A DNA stretch of 64,000 nt, from assembly GCA_017474845.1 (NCBI GenBank), contig JAFVGS010000054.1:1-64000 (forward strand), given 5' to 3'. The translations under genes were made by a program, and so were the position numbers. Source of the DNA: Prevotella sp. (GTDB lineage Bacteria; Bacteroidota; Bacteroidia; Bacteroidales; Bacteroidaceae). The notes under the pieces were generated by a model. That model saw nothing but the letters and a program-made list of their open reading frames with translations. It had not been told where the DNA came from and ran no database searches. This document shows positions 54,492-63,753 of this stretch, in pieces (the stretch's first letter is position 1; each line of letters begins with the position of its first letter).

Positions 54492-55595
54492 CTATAATGA
54501 CATGACCCAGGCCTCAGAGGTCTCGGACTGGCCATGAAAGAGACGGAGATCGTCTTGGGCGGCTTCCTCAGAAGGATAATAGCCGTAGATGACGCGGCGG
54601 ACGTTGTTGCGCTCGAAGATCTCCAAACGGTCGAAGCCTTTCTTCCCGAGGCGCTCGATGAAGTCGTTGGCGTTGCGCGCGGAGACGTGGCTGGCCAGAA
54701 CGATGCAGTAGGTCTTGCGCACTTCACCGGCCGTCTCGACGGGTTCCGTCTCAGGGGTGGCGACGGTGTCGCGCTGGAGGGTGTCGCGCAGGGCGACAGA
54801 GTCTTTGACGACCACCTTCGCGAGGTCGGCCTTCTTGATCTCGATCTTGCTCGTGTTCGTATCTTCAGACATCATGCCGAAGAGGATGCCGTTGTTGAGG
54901 TTGCTGATGGTGCGCTGCATCATCTCGGTCTTGCCAGTGGGCAGGGCGAGGATGAAGATGGCGATGAGGATGGCGGCGATGGCGACAGCGTTGCGGATCC
55001 ACGTGTATTTGATACGGACGTAGTTGCCGTCGTCTTCCTCCTGATCTTCCTCGATGTCGGTATCGTTGGTCTCCGACTCGGCGGTCTCGGTGTCGATGCC
55101 GACGATCTTGGCCGTAGGCTCAGCGGCGGGTTCTGGCTCCTGGACGACGACGGGCTGGGGCTGCTCGGCCTTCGCCTTGATGGGGAAGATCTCGAACGAG
55201 CTGAGACCGTAGAGGGAAGGGGTGAGGATGCCGGCCTCGCAGGGGGTGAAGACGTAGTTGCCGTCTTCGTTGAGCGACAGCACACCGATGTCGTTCAGCT
55301 CGTAGCTGCCCTCGTTCTCCACATGCTGACGGAGCTCGTTCACCTCGTCGTCGATGCGCTGGAGGGCTTCGGGGTAGCTGATGTCGTAGGCCTCGATGTA
55401 GGACTGCACGAGCAGCGAGTCGTTGATGTTGAGCTGGGGATTGAACCCGAGGGTGCGCAGCGGGGGCAGGAACATGCTGTCCCGCTCGTCGTAGCGCGCC
55501 TCGACATGATGCGTCATGAAGCCTCCCAGACCCGGGACAATGACGCAGTCGTTGCTCAGCAAAAGTATCTCAATATGTCGTTCAAGTTCTATCAC
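54492..55595 (-). CDS. HU-SPOR membrane protein (GTG start)
   Basis: 367 residues. An HU/CCDC81-like domain at the N-terminus (ELERHIEILLLSNDCVIVPG, about 1-100), an acidic linker, one transmembrane helix (about 198-217, AVAIAAILIAIFILALP) and a C-terminal SPOR domain (about 295-367: TYCIVLASHVSARNANDFIE, VIYGYYPSEEAAQDDL) that binds denuded peptidoglycan at septa. The GTG at 55595 is chosen: family members start at this point and the longer frame would run through the promoter. Only five bases separate the -7 box from GTG. Confidence 0.85.
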   Translation of the reverse strand: MIELERHIEILLLSNDCVIVPGLGGFMTHHVEARYDERDSMFLPPLRTLGFNPQLNINDSLLVQSYIEAYDISYPEALQRIDDEVNELRQHVENEGSYELNDIGVLSLNEDGNYVFTPCEAGILTPSLYGLSSFEIFPIKAKAEQPQPVVVQEPEPAAEPTAKIVGIDTETAESETNDTDIEEDQEEDDGNYVRIKYTWIRNAVAIAAILIAIFILALPTGKTEMMQRTISNLNNGILFGMMSEDTNTSKIEIKKADLAKVVVKDSVALRDTLQRDTVATPETEPVETAGEVRKTYCIVLASHVSARNANDFIERLGKKGFDRLEIFERNNVRRVIYGYYPSEEAAQDDLRLFHGQSETSEAWVMSL

Positions 55596-55600
55596 GTGTG

Positions 55601-55632
55601 CAAAATTACGGCAAATTTTGGAAATAAACAAA
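55601..55632 (-). promoter_or_regulatory. promoter of the HU-SPOR gene, adjacent to the start codon
   Basis: Minus-strand TTTG (55629-55632), 20 bases, TAATTTTG (55601-55608), then CACAC and the GTG start. Confidence 0.75.
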
Positions 55633-55698
55633 TAAAAGAAACTTAAAATGAGTATTAAATGGAAATTTTAGTGTACCTTTGCACAAAATTTGATAAAC

Positions 55699-56247
55699 AT
55701 GGAGTATAAAGAGACCAAAATCAAGGGTGTATTCATTATCGAGCCGAAGGTGTTTCAAGATGCCCGCGGCTATTTCATGGAGGCCTGGAAGCAGGCAGAG
55801 TTCGACGAGCATGTCGGCCGGACGGTGTTCATCCAGGACAACGAGTCGAAGTCGTCGTTCGGTGTGCTGCGCGGCCTGCACTACCAGAAGGGCGATGCCT
55901 CGCAGGCCAAGCTCGTGCGTGTGATCAAGGGCAAGGTGCTCGATGTGGCGGTGGACATCCGCAAGTCGAGTCCGACGTTCGGCCAGCACGTGATGGTGGA
56001 GCTGAGCGAGGAGAACAAGCGCCAGTTCTTCATCCCGCGCGGGTTCGCTCACGGCTTCCTCGTGATGAGCGACGAGGCGATCTTCACCTATAAGGTGGAC
56101 AACCCCTACGCGCCCCAGTGTGATGCCGGCATCCGCTGGAACGACCCCGAACTGGGCATCGAGTGGCCCATCGACCCGGCGAAGGTGCTGACGAGTGAGA
56201 AGGACTTGAAGCAACCCTTGCTGAAAGATGCAGAAGTGTTTGAGTAA
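55699..56247 (+). CDS. rfbC: dTDP-4-dehydrorhamnose 3,5-epimerase
   Basis: 182 residues from the ATG at 55699. Cupin fold: GVFIIEPKVFQDARGYFMEAW, SKSSFGVLRGLHYQKGDASQ (catalytic His), FIPRGFAHGFLVMSDEA. It makes dTDP-L-rhamnose precursors for surface glycans. rfbA, rfbB and rfbD are not adjacent. -7 box TACCTTTG at 55674-55681. Confidence 0.94.
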   Translation: MEYKETKIKGVFIIEPKVFQDARGYFMEAWKQAEFDEHVGRTVFIQDNESKSSFGVLRGLHYQKGDASQAKLVRVIKGKVLDVAVDIRKSSPTFGQHVMVELSEENKRQFFIPRGFAHGFLVMSDEAIFTYKVDNPYAPQCDAGIRWNDPELGIEWPIDPAKVLTSEKDLKQPLLKDAEVFE

Positions 56248-56250
56248 GAG

Positions 56251-56286
56251 GTAGTTAAAGAAGTTAAGGAAGTTAAAGAAGTTAAA
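56251..56286 (+). repeat. 4 x 9-base array between rfbC and ugd
   Basis: Four nonamers GAAGTTAA(A/G) (first GTAGTTAAA), starting three bases after the rfbC stop and ending six bases before ugd. Confidence 0.85.
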
Positions 56287-56292
56287 GGACAA

Positions 56293-57612
56293 ATGAATAT
56301 TGCAATTGTAGGAACTGGATATGTAGGATTGGTGTCGGGAACGTGTTTCGCTGACACAGGTGCTAATGTGACGTGCGTCGATGTGGACGCAGCGAAGATT
56401 GAACGTCTGCAGAACGGCGAGATTCCCATCTATGAGCCGGGTCTCGACGAACTGGTGAAGAAGAATGTGGCTGCCGGCCGACTGAAGTTTACGACCGACC
56501 TCGCCTCTGTACTCGACGATGTGCAGATCGTGTTCTCGGCCGTAGGTACGCCTCCTGATGAGGATGGTTCGGCCGACCTGAAATATGTGCTCCAGGTGGC
56601 CCGTACCATCGGACAAAACCTGAACCACTATGTGGTGGTCGTCACCAAGTCGACGGTGCCTGTGGGTACGGCGAAGAAGGTGCGCAAGGCCATCGAGGAG
56701 GAACTGGAGAAGCGCGGTGTGGACATTGAGTTCGACGTCGCCTCGAACCCTGAGTTCCTCAAGGAGGGTAACGCCATCAAGGACTTCATGTCGCCCGACC
56801 GTGTGGTGGTCGGTGTGGAGAGCGATCATGCGAAGAAGGTGCTCACGAAGCTCTACAAGCCCTTCCTGATCAACAACTTCCGCGTGATCTTCATGGATAT
56901 CCCCTCGGCCGAGATGACCAAATATGCCGCCAACTCGATGCTCGCCACGCGTATCTCATTCATGAACGACATCGCCAACCTTTGCGAGCGCGTGGGCGCG
57001 GATGTTAATATGGTACGCGCGGGAATAGGCTCCGACACCCGTATCGGCCGCAAGTTCCTCTATGCCGGCTGCGGCTATGGTGGCTCGTGCTTCCCCAAGG
57101 ACGTGAAGGCACTCATCAAGACGGCCGACCAGAACGGCTACTCGATGGAGGTGTTGAAGGCGGTGGAGCGCGTGAACGAGCGCCAGAAGAGCGTGCTCTA
57201 CGAGAAGCTCGTGAAGGCCTTCGGCTCTGAGGAAGCCCTGAAGGGCAAGACCTTCGCCATGTGGGGACTGTCGTTCAAGCCTGAGACCGACGATATGCGT
57301 GAGTCGACGGCCCTCGTGATGATCGACAAGCTGCTGAAGGCTGGCTGCACGCTGCGCGTGTATGACCCCATCGCGATGGATGAGTGCAAGCGCAGGATCG
57401 GTGATACGGTGACCTACTGTCGTGATATGTACGACGCCGTGCTGGATGCCGACGCCCTGCTGCTGCTCACGGAGTGGAAGGAGTTCCGTCTGCCCGGATG
57501 GGGCGTCATCAAGAAGGCGATGAAGCGGCCGTTAGTGATCGACGGACGAAACATCTTTGATATCGAGGAACTTGAAGAGAACAACTTCGAGTATCACTGC
57601 ATCGGAAAATGA
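56293..57612 (+). CDS. ugd: UDP-glucose/GDP-mannose dehydrogenase family protein
   Basis: 439 residues. NAD-binding GTGYVGLVSG (7-16), central domain, and catalytic Cys266 in YGGSCFPKD. Makes a UDP-uronic acid, most likely UDP-glucuronate. Fits with rfbC as nucleotide-sugar supply. Overlaps the next gene by four bases. Confidence 0.93.
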   Translation: MNIAIVGTGYVGLVSGTCFADTGANVTCVDVDAAKIERLQNGEIPIYEPGLDELVKKNVAAGRLKFTTDLASVLDDVQIVFSAVGTPPDEDGSADLKYVLQVARTIGQNLNHYVVVVTKSTVPVGTAKKVRKAIEEELEKRGVDIEFDVASNPEFLKEGNAIKDFMSPDRVVVGVESDHAKKVLTKLYKPFLINNFRVIFMDIPSAEMTKYAANSMLATRISFMNDIANLCERVGADVNMVRAGIGSDTRIGRKFLYAGCGYGGSCFPKDVKALIKTADQNGYSMEVLKAVERVNERQKSVLYEKLVKAFGSEEALKGKTFAMWGLSFKPETDDMRESTALVMIDKLLKAGCTLRVYDPIAMDECKRRIGDTVTYCRDMYDAVLDADALLLLTEWKEFRLPGWGVIKKAMKRPLVIDGRNIFDIEELEENNFEYHCIGK

Positions 57613-58403
57613 GAAAATATGGCGGCATAGTGGTGGCAGTTCTGTTGCTGGCAGGATGTGGAGGACAGAAGTCCGAAGTCAGCCAGCAGGACGAAGACCG
57701 TGAGGCAAAGGCACTCATGCAGGGTGTCTGGGTCGATGCGGAGACGGAAGATATGTCGTTCCGCGTGGTGGGCGACACTATCTTCTATGCCGACTCCACC
57801 AGTATGCCGGCCTACTTCAAGATCGTCGGCGACTCGCTGACACTCTCCTCAGGCACAGCCTATGCCATCGAGAAGCAGACGGCCCACGTCTTCAGCTTCC
57901 GCAACCAGAACGGTGACTTGGTCACGTATCACAAGGCGGACGATGTGGAGGCCGACTCGCTCTTCGTGCAGGAAACGAAGCCTGCGACGGTGATGACCTA
58001 CACGCATCAGGTGAAGACCGACTCTGTGGTCAGCTACAACGGCGCCCGCTACCACTGGTATATCGCCATCAATCCCACGCGCTATAAGGTGGTGCGACGG
58101 ACGTTCAACGATGACGGTATGGAGGTGGAGAACGTGTACTACGACAATATCATGCACATCAGCGTGTATAACGGAGCCCAGTGCATGTACTCGAGCGACT
58201 TCCGCAAACAGCAGTTTACGAATATGGTGCCGGCGTCGTTCCTCGACGAGGCCGTGCTGGCGAACATGGAGTACAGCAAGGCTGATGCGGCCGGCCTGCA
58301 CTTCAACGCCACGCTCTGTATCCCCGACGGCGCCAGCTGTTACCTTGTAGAGGCGGTTATCTCGTACAAGGGAGAGATGACGATGAAGCTGCTGGAATAT
58401 TAG
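57609..58403 (+). CDS. DUF4738 lipoprotein
   Basis: 264 residues. Lipoprotein signal with VLLLAGCGG (Cys17), then a beta-rich domain in two parts resembling DUF4738. Unknown function, envelope-located. ATGA overlap with ugd. Confidence 0.72.
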   Translation: MRKYGGIVVAVLLLAGCGGQKSEVSQQDEDREAKALMQGVWVDAETEDMSFRVVGDTIFYADSTSMPAYFKIVGDSLTLSSGTAYAIEKQTAHVFSFRNQNGDLVTYHKADDVEADSLFVQETKPATVMTYTHQVKTDSVVSYNGARYHWYIAINPTRYKVVRRTFNDDGMEVENVYYDNIMHISVYNGAQCMYSSDFRKQQFTNMVPASFLDEAVLANMEYSKADAAGLHFNATLCIPDGASCYLVEAVISYKGEMTMKLLEY

Positions 58404-58412
58404 TCCAGGAGG

Positions 58413-58616
58413 ATGGATAAAGAACTGGAGAAAGACTTCCTTGACATGATTGACGCCCATGAGCGCGTGATCTACAAGGTGTGCTACTTCTCTGCCAAGA
58501 ATCATGACGAGCTCGAGGACATGAGTTATCAGACGATGGCCGACATACTCGGAACGACGACTAACAACATAGGGGTGAAACTCAACCATATCAGGCATAA
58601 ACTGAGGAAGATGTAA
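58413..58616 (+). pseudogene. ECF sigma factor remnant with internal deletion
   Basis: 67 residues. The first half (MDKELEKDFLDMIDAHERVI, YKVCYF) looks like the start of a Bacteroidetes ECF sigma factor, region 2.1. After about residue 32 it jumps to a region 4 helix-turn-helix (SYQTMADILGTTTNNIGVKL, then NHIRHKLRKM). Regions 2.2-2.4, the linker and part of region 4, roughly 90-100 residues, are missing in frame. It cannot recognise a -10 element as a normal sigma; a DNA-binding mini-protein is possible but decay is more likely. Confidence 0.75.
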
Positions 58617-58639
58617 ACTCACCCAGACACAACACAAAC

Positions 58640-58834
58640 ATGAAATTAGAAGACTTAAAGAACAAATGGAAGACTCTCGACAAACAGCTGCCTGAAGGCA
58701 AGATCGTGAACCGTCAGGCGCTGATGGACCTCATCAGAAAGACTGCTGAAGAGGACGCAGACAGTCTGTCACTCCCCGAGCCAGGCGTCGAGGAGCATAC
58801 GGGCGATGGAGAGCTTCTCGGGGATGGTGGGTAG
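58640..58834 (+). pseudogene. truncated anti-sigma-like partner gene
   Basis: The first 34 residues (MKLEDLKNKWKTLDKQLPEG, KIVNRQALMDLIRK) resemble the cytoplasmic start of the membrane protein that usually follows this type of ECF sigma in Bacteroidetes. After about 58745 the frame runs antisense into the 3' end of nudC and the sequence no longer looks native; the transmembrane part is absent. Probably a deletion joined it to the nudC 3' side. Confidence 0.65.
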
Positions 58835-59542
58835 GTTGTCCTTACGGAACCAGCCACCCTTGGCGATCTCTGAGCGCTGGAGGTGGATGTCGCCGCTGAC
58901 GTAGTCGGCATTGAAGCCCACCATCAGTCCGCAGGGGTAGGGCCAAGGCTGCGAGGCGAAGTAACGGATGTTGGTAATCCTGACGCCCGTCTCCTCGAAA
59001 GCCTCACGGGCGACGGCTTCCTCAAGCGTCTCACCTGTCTCGACAAAACCGGCCACGAGACCGTAGAAGTCCGTACGGAAGTTCTTTGCACGGACGAGCA
59101 GCACCTCGTCGCCCTTATGGATGAGTACGATGACGGCTGTCGCTAACTGCGGCCAGATCTCCTTGCCGCAAGAAGTACACTTCTTCGAGATGTCGGTATC
59201 CATCCGCATCGGGGCACCACAGACACCACAGTATTTCGTGTTCTGGTCCCAGTAGAGCAGTTCCTGACACTTGCCGGCCTTCAGATAGAGCGGCTTCTCC
59301 AAATGATAGAAACTCTTGCGCAGGCCGATCATCTCATAGCGTGCGTCGTCAGTGATGGGGGCGTCGATGCGATAGGTGATGACGGGTGTGCCGTCGGCCA
59401 TCGGGGTGATGGTCATCTGGTGCGTCCAGGGCTTCACCTCCGTAGGCGGCTCCTCGCACAGAGGGATCGTATAACTGCCGTCAGACTTCTTCTCCAACAG
59501 CAGTTCTTCCTTGCAAAATACGAAATAATAGGTCATCTTCAT
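58769..59542 (-). CDS. nudC: NADH pyrophosphatase NudC-like Nudix hydrolase
   Basis: 257 residues. Zinc ribbon (YCGVCGAPM, KKCTSCGKE), Nudix box at 165-187 (GFVETGETLEEA, then AREAFEETGV) and the NADH pyrophosphatase signature SQPWPYP. Cleaves NAD(H) and may remove NAD caps from RNA. It follows the 5'-nucleotidase gene by six bases. Confidence 0.93.
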   Translation of the reverse strand: MKMTYYFVFCKEELLLEKKSDGSYTIPLCEEPPTEVKPWTHQMTITPMADGTPVITYRIDAPITDDARYEMIGLRKSFYHLEKPLYLKAGKCQELLYWDQNTKYCGVCGAPMRMDTDISKKCTSCGKEIWPQLATAVIVLIHKGDEVLLVRAKNFRTDFYGLVAGFVETGETLEEAVAREAFEETGVRITNIRYFASQPWPYPCGLMVGFNADYVSGDIHLQRSEIAKGGWFRKDNLPTIPEKLSIARMLLDAWLGE

Positions 59543-59548
59543 TTCTTT

Positions 59549-61306
59549 TTATTTCCCAAACAGTAGCTTCCTGTCGCGCTCGATGGCGGGCTTTACCCAT
59601 TCCTCAGGAACGAACTTCCAGTTGGCGTTCGGCTGGGGGTTGATGGAGCCCAGGCGCTTGATCTCCTCCGTCAGATAATGGCGCTGGTCGAGTTCGCTGC
59701 AGTAGATCACGCGGCTGGCAAGCGAGTCCTTGGGGATGCCGGCACCGTGAGTGAGCAGCTCGCCGCCACCGTTGGCGCGATAGCTGTTCATCGCTACCTT
59801 GTACCATTTCTTCTCATTGAAAGGCTGACCGTTTGACATACGGAGGATATGCACCTTCTCACCGTCGGGCTTGGTGACGTCCACCTCGTAGTCGATACCG
59901 GCGGCAGAGTCGAAGTTGAAGGTGTAGTACTTGAAGCCCGCGCGCTGCTGGTCGTCCTTCATCTCGTCGTTGAGCAGCAGGATATGGTCATCGGGCGACT
60001 TCATCTGGTTCGTCCAGATGTCGTAGCTCATCTCCAGATGCTTGCGGATCTCCTCGCCCGTCATGCGGAGCACGAGCAGCAGGTTCTCGAAGCGGTAGAG
60101 CTTGAACATATCAGCCTGGGTCACGTCGCCCGCATCGATCTTGGCGTTGAACGAGAGGGGAGCGGTGATGGACACGTCAGCGCCTGTGATCTCCATTTGC
60201 AGGTTGTGGATCAGGTCGGCGAAGGCGGAGTTGCCGAAGAAGCAGTCGCGTGTGTAGATTGTGTTCTCGAAGGTGCCGATCTTACGGTCTACGTATGCTT
60301 TCACGGCGTCGATGCGAGGCTGGAAGTGGGTGACCATCTCTTCGTCGACCTGCTCGTCGAGCACGCTGACGATCTCGCCCTTGATGTCCTTCTTCACCAG
60401 ACGGCCGTTCTCAATGGTCAGCTCAATCTCTGCCTCTGCCACATTCCTGACATAGCAGGATGGGTCGATGATGAGCACCTGCTGACCCTCTTTGTTCGTG
60501 ACCCACTCGTTGTGTACCTGATGGTCGTGTCCGAAGAAGATGACGTCGAAGCCGGGCACCTCACGGGCGACGGCCTCTGTGGCGTTCTCCTCGTAGGTGT
60601 CTGTGATGATGCCGCCGTCCTTGCCTGAATGGAAGAGTCCGAAGATCAGGTCGGGCTTCTCCACCTCCTTGATGTATTTCACCCATTTCTTCGCGCAGGC
60701 AGTCATCTCCTCGAACTCCATTCCCTTCCACACGTTCTCTGTCAGCCAGTTGGGGATGGCGGGCGTAAGCATGCCGATGATGCAGATCTTCACACCGTCG
60801 ATAACGTGGACGGAGTAGGGGTGCAGGCCGTCGTAGATGTTCTTCGGATGGGCTGTGCCGTCGGAGCCGGCCTTCACGATGTTTGCACCCAGCAACGGAC
60901 AGCGCACCTCGCGGATCCACTTGTCGTATACCTTATGGCCGGGCTCGATGTCGTGATTGCCGACGGTCTCAGCGTCGTAGCCCATATAGTTGATGACAGA
61001 GGCAGCGAGGTTCTCGTCCTCAGGCATCACGTAGTTGGACCAGTAGACGCAGGGCTGGCCTTGCAGGATGTCACCGTTGTCGATGAGCAGCAGGTGGTCG
61101 CCGTACTTCGCGCGTTCCTTTTTAATATAGGTGTTCGCACGGGTGAGCGTTCCCTTGAGGGGCTTGCGCTCCATGAAGTCGTAGGGGAAGAAGTGACCGT
61201 GCACGTCGCTGGTCTCGATGACTTTCATCCGGATGGTCTTCGTCTGTTGTCCTGACATCGGTAGCATGCTCATGAGCAGGAGGGCTAAAATGATGACTTT
61301 CTTCAT
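59549..61306 (-). CDS. exported bifunctional metallophosphatase/5'-nucleotidase
   Basis: 585 residues with signal peptide (1-20, MLPMSGQQ). Calcineurin-like domain: SDVHGHFFP, LIDNGDILQGQP, GNHDIEPG, GLFHSGKDGG, FFGHDHQVHNE. The C-terminal 5'-nucleotidase domain (about 345-560) has RMTGEEIRKHLEMS and AMNSYRANGGGELLT for nucleobase stacking. It degrades nucleotides or 2',3'-cyclic nucleotides in the periplasm; with nudC it forms a nucleotide-scavenging pair. Confidence 0.92.
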   Translation of the reverse strand: MKKVIILALLLMSMLPMSGQQTKTIRMKVIETSDVHGHFFPYDFMERKPLKGTLTRANTYIKKERAKYGDHLLLIDNGDILQGQPCVYWSNYVMPEDENLAASVINYMGYDAETVGNHDIEPGHKVYDKWIREVRCPLLGANIVKAGSDGTAHPKNIYDGLHPYSVHVIDGVKICIIGMLTPAIPNWLTENVWKGMEFEEMTACAKKWVKYIKEVEKPDLIFGLFHSGKDGGIITDTYEENATEAVAREVPGFDVIFFGHDHQVHNEWVTNKEGQQVLIIDPSCYVRNVAEAEIELTIENGRLVKKDIKGEIVSVLDEQVDEEMVTHFQPRIDAVKAYVDRKIGTFENTIYTRDCFFGNSAFADLIHNLQMEITGADVSITAPLSFNAKIDAGDVTQADMFKLYRFENLLLVLRMTGEEIRKHLEMSYDIWTNQMKSPDDHILLLNDEMKDDQQRAGFKYYTFNFDSAAGIDYEVDVTKPDGEKVHILRMSNGQPFNEKKWYKVAMNSYRANGGGELLTHGAGIPKDSLASRVIYCSELDQRHYLTEEIKRLGSINPQPNANWKFVPEEWVKPAIERDRKLLFGK

Positions 61307-61430
61307 AATTGATTAATTTTTCGGCAAAATTACGAAGAAAAAATCAAACCGCCAAGAGTTTATGGTGTTTTAGGCACACTTTTTGCAGTTTTTTTGTAGA
61401 AAACAAATAAAAGATAAGGAGGAAACGATT

Positions 61431-62135
61431 ATGGCATTTATTGACTATTACAAGATTTTAGGCGTCGACAAGACGATTCCGCAGAAGGATGTGAAGAAAG
61501 CATACCTGAAGCGGGCGAAGCAGTTCCATCCCGACCTGCATCCCGACGATCCCAAGGCCCAGGCGAAGTTCCAGGCCCTGCAGGAGGCGTATGATGTGAT
61601 CGGCGATCCTGAAAAGCGACGTAAGTACGACCAATATGGTGAACAGTGGAAGCAGGCTGAGCAGTTCCAAGGCTTTGGCGGAGGTGCTGGCGGGGGCAAC
61701 CCCTTTGGCGGCTTCGACTTCTCGCAGTTCACGTCGGGCTCAGGCGGCGGATTCAGTGATTTCTTCGAGAGTCTCTTTGGCCGCAAAGGCCGGGAGGGTG
61801 GGGGCTTTGGCGGTTTCCAGGGCTTCTCGTCCGGTGGCGCAGGCTATGGCCGTCAGGCGCGTACGAACTCTGGTGAGATGAACGCCAATGTGACCATCGA
61901 TCTCTATACGGCCCTGCTTGGCGGTGAGGTGATGCTCTCGCTGAGCAACGGTCAGAAGGTGAAGATGAAGATCAAGCCGGAGACGCAGCCTGGTACAAAA
62001 GTACGTCTCCGCGGCAAGGGATATGACCGCGGAGACGGAACCTTCGGTGATCTGATCATCACTTATCAGGTGAAACTGCCTACGAACCTGACAGAGCGGC
62101 AGAAGGCGCTGCTCCAGCAGATGCGTGAAGGCTGA
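61431..62135 (+). CDS. DnaJ-like co-chaperone (CbpA type)
   Basis: 234 residues. J domain 1-70 with HPD (33-35), a Gly/Phe-rich part (about 80-150), and one C-terminal beta-domain (about 150-234, NVTIDLYTALLGGEVML, RLRGKGYDRGDGTFGDLII). No zinc-finger CxxCxGxG repeats, hence CbpA/DjlA-like rather than DnaJ. Unusually for this window a strong Shine-Dalgarno-like AAGGAGG lies 7 bases upstream of the ATG. Confidence 0.9.
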   Translation: MAFIDYYKILGVDKTIPQKDVKKAYLKRAKQFHPDLHPDDPKAQAKFQALQEAYDVIGDPEKRRKYDQYGEQWKQAEQFQGFGGGAGGGNPFGGFDFSQFTSGSGGGFSDFFESLFGRKGREGGGFGGFQGFSSGGAGYGRQARTNSGEMNANVTIDLYTALLGGEVMLSLSNGQKVKMKIKPETQPGTKVRLRGKGYDRGDGTFGDLIITYQVKLPTNLTERQKALLQQMREG

Positions 62136-62136
62136 T

Positions 62137-63582
62137 TTAATAGAATATCATCGTGATGAGGTAAGCGACGATCGTTGAGGTGAACACGCAGATCAGACCT
62201 GGCATCATGAACGAGTGGTTCAGCAGGTATTTTCCGATGACGGTCGTTCCTGAACGGTCGAAGTTCACGGTGGCGATATCAGAGGGATAGTTGGGGATGA
62301 AGAAGTAACCGTAGACGGAAGGCAGCACACCCAGCAGCACAGGACCAGGGATGCCTAACTTGTAGGCCAGCGGCAACATGGCCACCACCACAGCACCCTG
62401 AGAGTTGATGAGCACAGAGACCAGGAAGAACACCAGAGCGATGCTCCAGGGGTACTGGGCTACGATGTCCTCGAGGCCAGCCTGCATCTCAGACATGTAA
62501 TTAGAGAAATAGGTGTCGGCCAGCCAGGCGATACCGTAGATGGCGACAACGGCCACCATACCTGACTGCCAGACGGGTCCTGCGACGGCCTTCTTCGGAG
62601 CAGCCTTACAGAAGATGATCATCAGCGCTGCGGCAGAGATCATCACAATCTGGATGACGAGGTTCATCTTCAGACCAACCATACTCTTCTGCGTCATTCC
62701 TTCGGCAACAATACCTGCTTTTGCAAGTGCATCTGCAGAGATCGTTGTATTACCATCGATGATGGGGAGTGGAGCAGCACCCTTGATGGCCTTGATGGTC
62801 TCGTATGAGGGCAGCAGTTCGGGTAAGGCAGCGAACATCACGATGACAGCGAGGGCACCGAGGAAGATGAACACAGCGTTCTTGGCCGACTGCGGGATCT
62901 CCTTGTCGAGGGTGGTGGCACCAGAACCGTAGATGTAATCACGCTGAACGGGATCGGCAATCTTCTTCTGGAACTCAGGATCCTTGTCGAGGTCGAGACC
63001 ACGACGGTAGGAAGCGGCAGCAGCAGCCATCAGACCACACACACAAGCCGGGATGGAGACCATCAGCACACGGGGAATGGTGATGTCGAAATGGTTGGCA
63101 TTGGAGATGGTGACGAAGGCCACAACGGCGGCGGCGATGGGTGAACAGGTGATACCCACCTGAGAGGCGATAGAGGCCACACCACAAGGACGCTCAGGAC
63201 GGATGCCTTTCTTTAACGCAATGTCGCAAATGATTGGCATCAAGGTGTATACGACGTGACCTGTACCAACTAAAACCGTCAGGAAGAACGTACACAGCGG
63301 GGCGAGGAAGGTGATGCGATCCGGATGTTTGCGGAGCATCTTCTCAGCAATCTGGATCAACCAGTCCATACCACCTGATGCCTGCATGATACCCGCACAG
63401 GTGACGGCTGCGATGATGATGTAGATCACATCCGTCGGAGGCGTACCGGGCTTCAAGCCAAAACCGAACACGAGAAGGGCCAGTCCGATACCGGAAATGG
63501 CACCAAGGGCGAGAGAACCATAGCGTGAACCCACCCACAAAGCTCCTAAAACGATGCAGAGCTGAAGAATCATTAATACCAT
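62137..63582 (-). CDS. anaerobic C4-dicarboxylate transporter (Dcu family)
   Basis: 481 residues, about 11-12 transmembrane helices. DcuA/DcuB-type sequence GTGHVVYTLMPIICDIA and IASQVGITCSPIAAAVVAF, and PNYPSDIATVNFDRSGTT near the C-terminus. Exchanges fumarate, succinate, malate or aspartate, fitting the succinate-producing anaerobic life of Bacteroidales. One base from the convergent DnaJ-like gene. Confidence 0.92.
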   Translation of the reverse strand: MVLMILQLCIVLGALWVGSRYGSLALGAISGIGLALLVFGFGLKPGTPPTDVIYIIIAAVTCAGIMQASGGMDWLIQIAEKMLRKHPDRITFLAPLCTFFLTVLVGTGHVVYTLMPIICDIALKKGIRPERPCGVASIASQVGITCSPIAAAVVAFVTISNANHFDITIPRVLMVSIPACVCGLMAAAAASYRRGLDLDKDPEFQKKIADPVQRDYIYGSGATTLDKEIPQSAKNAVFIFLGALAVIVMFAALPELLPSYETIKAIKGAAPLPIIDGNTTISADALAKAGIVAEGMTQKSMVGLKMNLVIQIVMISAAALMIIFCKAAPKKAVAGPVWQSGMVAVVAIYGIAWLADTYFSNYMSEMQAGLEDIVAQYPWSIALVFFLVSVLINSQGAVVVAMLPLAYKLGIPGPVLLGVLPSVYGYFFIPNYPSDIATVNFDRSGTTVIGKYLLNHSFMMPGLICVFTSTIVAYLITMIFY

Positions 63583-63686
63583 AGTGTCGTTTTTTAATTA
63601 GTTATTGCATATTTGTGTGCAAAGATAAGAAAAAAATCTGAAAGAAAAAACTTTTTATGAGAAAAATCTAAAAATTATTTATTTCT

Positions 63687-63717
63687 TTTGTCAGGTCGGA
63701 TAATTTATGTACCTTTG
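63687..63717 (+). promoter_or_regulatory. promoter of ileS
   Basis: TTTG at 63687-63690, 19 bases, TACCTTTG at 63710-63717; leader about 30 bases. No T-box is seen. Confidence 0.75.
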
Positions 63718-63753
63718 CACGCCAAAAGAGAAAAGTATAAAAAACGACATAAG

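Noticed and set aside
54534..55646. 370-codon plus-strand ORF opposite the HU-SPOR gene
   Set aside because: Composition (long runs of V, L, D, G) is that of an antisense frame, and it runs past the opposite gene's promoter.
59849..60628. 259-codon plus-strand ORF opposite the 5'-nucleotidase
   Set aside because: Antisense shadow; the minus-strand gene has clear catalytic motifs.
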